DNA of 64,000 bases from Candidatus Eremiobacteraceae bacterium (GTDB taxonomy: Bacteria; Vulcanimicrobiota; Vulcanimicrobiia; Eremiobacterales; Eremiobacteraceae), in the NCBI GenBank assembly GCA_035295225.1, contig DATGJI010000023.1, positions 114,078-178,077 on the forward strand, in the 5' to 3' direction. How positions within the stretch are numbered: position 1 is the stretch's first letter; each line of letters begins with the position of its first letter. The notes beneath the pieces were generated by a model, which saw only the letters and a list, made by a program, of their open reading frames with translations, made no database searches and was not told the origin of the DNA. Shown piece after piece: positions 63,330 to 64,000 of the stretch. A program made the translations under genes and the position numbers.

Positions 63330-64000
63330 GTGAAAACCGAACCGATGCAGTCACCGCTCGGACCGATGCGCGATGACGGCATGCGCTACTACGACTCGGC
63401 GCTCGACGTCGTCGGCCGCACGCCGCTCGTCAAACTGCGGCGCGTGATGGACAGCCCGAAGTGCACCGTGCTGGCGAAGATCGAGTACGTCAATCCCGGC
63501 GGATCGGTGAAAGATCGTCCGTCGCTTGCGATGGTGCGCGACGCTGAAGAGCGCGGCTTGCTCCGCCCCGGCGGAACGATCGTCGAGGCGACGTCCGGCA
63601 ACACCGGCTCGGCTTTGGCGATGGTCGCTGCGATCAAAGGTTACCGCTGCATACTCGTGATGCCCGACAAGGTGAGCGACGAGAAAGTCTCACTGCTGAA
63701 GGCATATGGTGCGGAAGTAGTCATCACGCCCACCAAAGCGCCGGCGAGCAGTCCGGAATCGTACTACGGCGTGTCGGCGAAACTCGCCGCCGAGATACCG
63801 GGTGCGTTTCAGCCCAATCAGTTCGCCAATCAGGTGAACCCGAAGGCGCATGAAGAAACGACCGGGCCGGAGATCTGGGAGCAGACGTCGGGCAAGATCA
63901 CGCACTACGTCGGCGGCGTCGGCACGGGCGGCACCATCTCGGGCATCGCGCACTTCTTGAAAAGGATGAATCCAAACATCATCGTGGTCGGCGCGGATCC
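63330..64000 (+). CDS. Cystathionine beta-synthase-like PLP enzyme (3' end outside window)
   Basis: The frame from GTG 63330 is open to the window edge, about 223 residues. VVGRTPLVKL is the N-terminal block, the PLP lysine is in PGGSVKDRPSLAMV, and EATSGNTGSALAMVAA and GGVGTGGTISGIAHFLK bind the PLP phosphate. The insert APASSPESYYGVSAKLAAEIPGAF and NPKAHEETTGPEIW is typical of cystathionine beta-synthases rather than CysK. A C-terminal CBS-domain pair may follow outside. ATG 63345 is an alternative start. Ten nt after the ATPase. Confidence 0.87.
   Translation, partial: MKTEPMQSPLGPMRDDGMRYYDSALDVVGRTPLVKLRRVMDSPKCTVLAKIEYVNPGGSVKDRPSLAMVRDAEERGLLRPGGTIVEATSGNTGSALAMVAAIKGYRCILVMPDKVSDEKVSLLKAYGAEVVITPTKAPASSPESYYGVSAKLAAEIPGAFQPNQFANQVNPKAHEETTGPEIWEQTSGKITHYVGGVGTGGTISGIAHFLKRMNPNIIVVGAD

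Overview
The window is a visibly GC-rich, gene-dense bacterial chromosome segment. Most genes are packed head to tail with 1-4 nt ATGA/GTGA/TTGA overlaps, and TTG or GTG starts are common. The cell is diderm: it has heptose/LPS-core genes, an LptA-like protein and periplasmic proteins. The gene order around glyA-upp-atp-murA-mreB/mbl and the RsbV/RsbW/SigB module with ytxG/ytxH-like genes instead recall Firmicutes. This mix fits a deep-branching diderm phylum of the Terrabacteria side; Eremiobacterota (WPS-2) is my best guess, from memory and not proven by the sequence. No rRNA, tRNA, phage, transposase or CRISPR array was seen.

Layout. 1-12.9 kb (+): end of hisS, accB, then a cell-envelope cluster (gmhB, split heptose kinase and adenylyltransferase, LpxB-like protein, alternating family 2 and family 9 glycosyltransferases), closing with aspS and a DehI-like gene. 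13-18.9 kb (-): a Vgb-like propeller lipoprotein, and an operon of an enolase-superfamily epimerase, a DUF1611/DgcN-like protein, a peptide-binding protein and a C39-like peptidase, probably for D-glutamate or murein-peptide use. 18.9-19.2 kb (+): a well-supported 6S RNA with its own terminator. 19.2-20.1 kb (-): a small membrane protein and a TIM-barrel protein. 20.2-37.5 kb (+): phosphatase, rpiB, glyA, upp, dCMP deaminase, wecA- and wecB-like genes, the full F1Fo-ATP synthase operon (with b and b' subunits), murA, mreB/mbl and a GH57 branching enzyme. 37.7-43.3 kb: metallophosphoesterase (-), tsaC, lptA-like and pilB (+), rarA (-). 43.4-51.7 kb (+): cysteine desulfurase, DUF948 and YtxH proteins, rsbV-rsbW-sigB, alaS, a secreted protein and a polytopic membrane protein. 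51.8-63.3 kb (+): a phosphate regulon (phoB, phoR, phoU, pstS-C-A-B, a large secreted phosphoesterase) followed by a second, SBP-less Pst-like transporter whose ATPase lacks the usual Q-loop, signature and H-loop residues. A cystathionine beta-synthase-like gene runs off the right edge.

A family of short GC-rich palindromes with AT-rich loops (TTTAY, TTCAT, ATAAA) and often TGTAGGG...CCCTACA ends recurs at about eight places. Arms differ between copies but stay self-complementary. Copies act as probable terminators, supply stop codons and lie inside coding sequence (two glycosyltransferases and the wecA-like gene).

The most unusual items are the degenerate second Pst module, the structure-conserved repeats that invade genes, the 6S RNA, the envelope cluster set between hisS and aspS, and the DgcA/DgcN-like operon.
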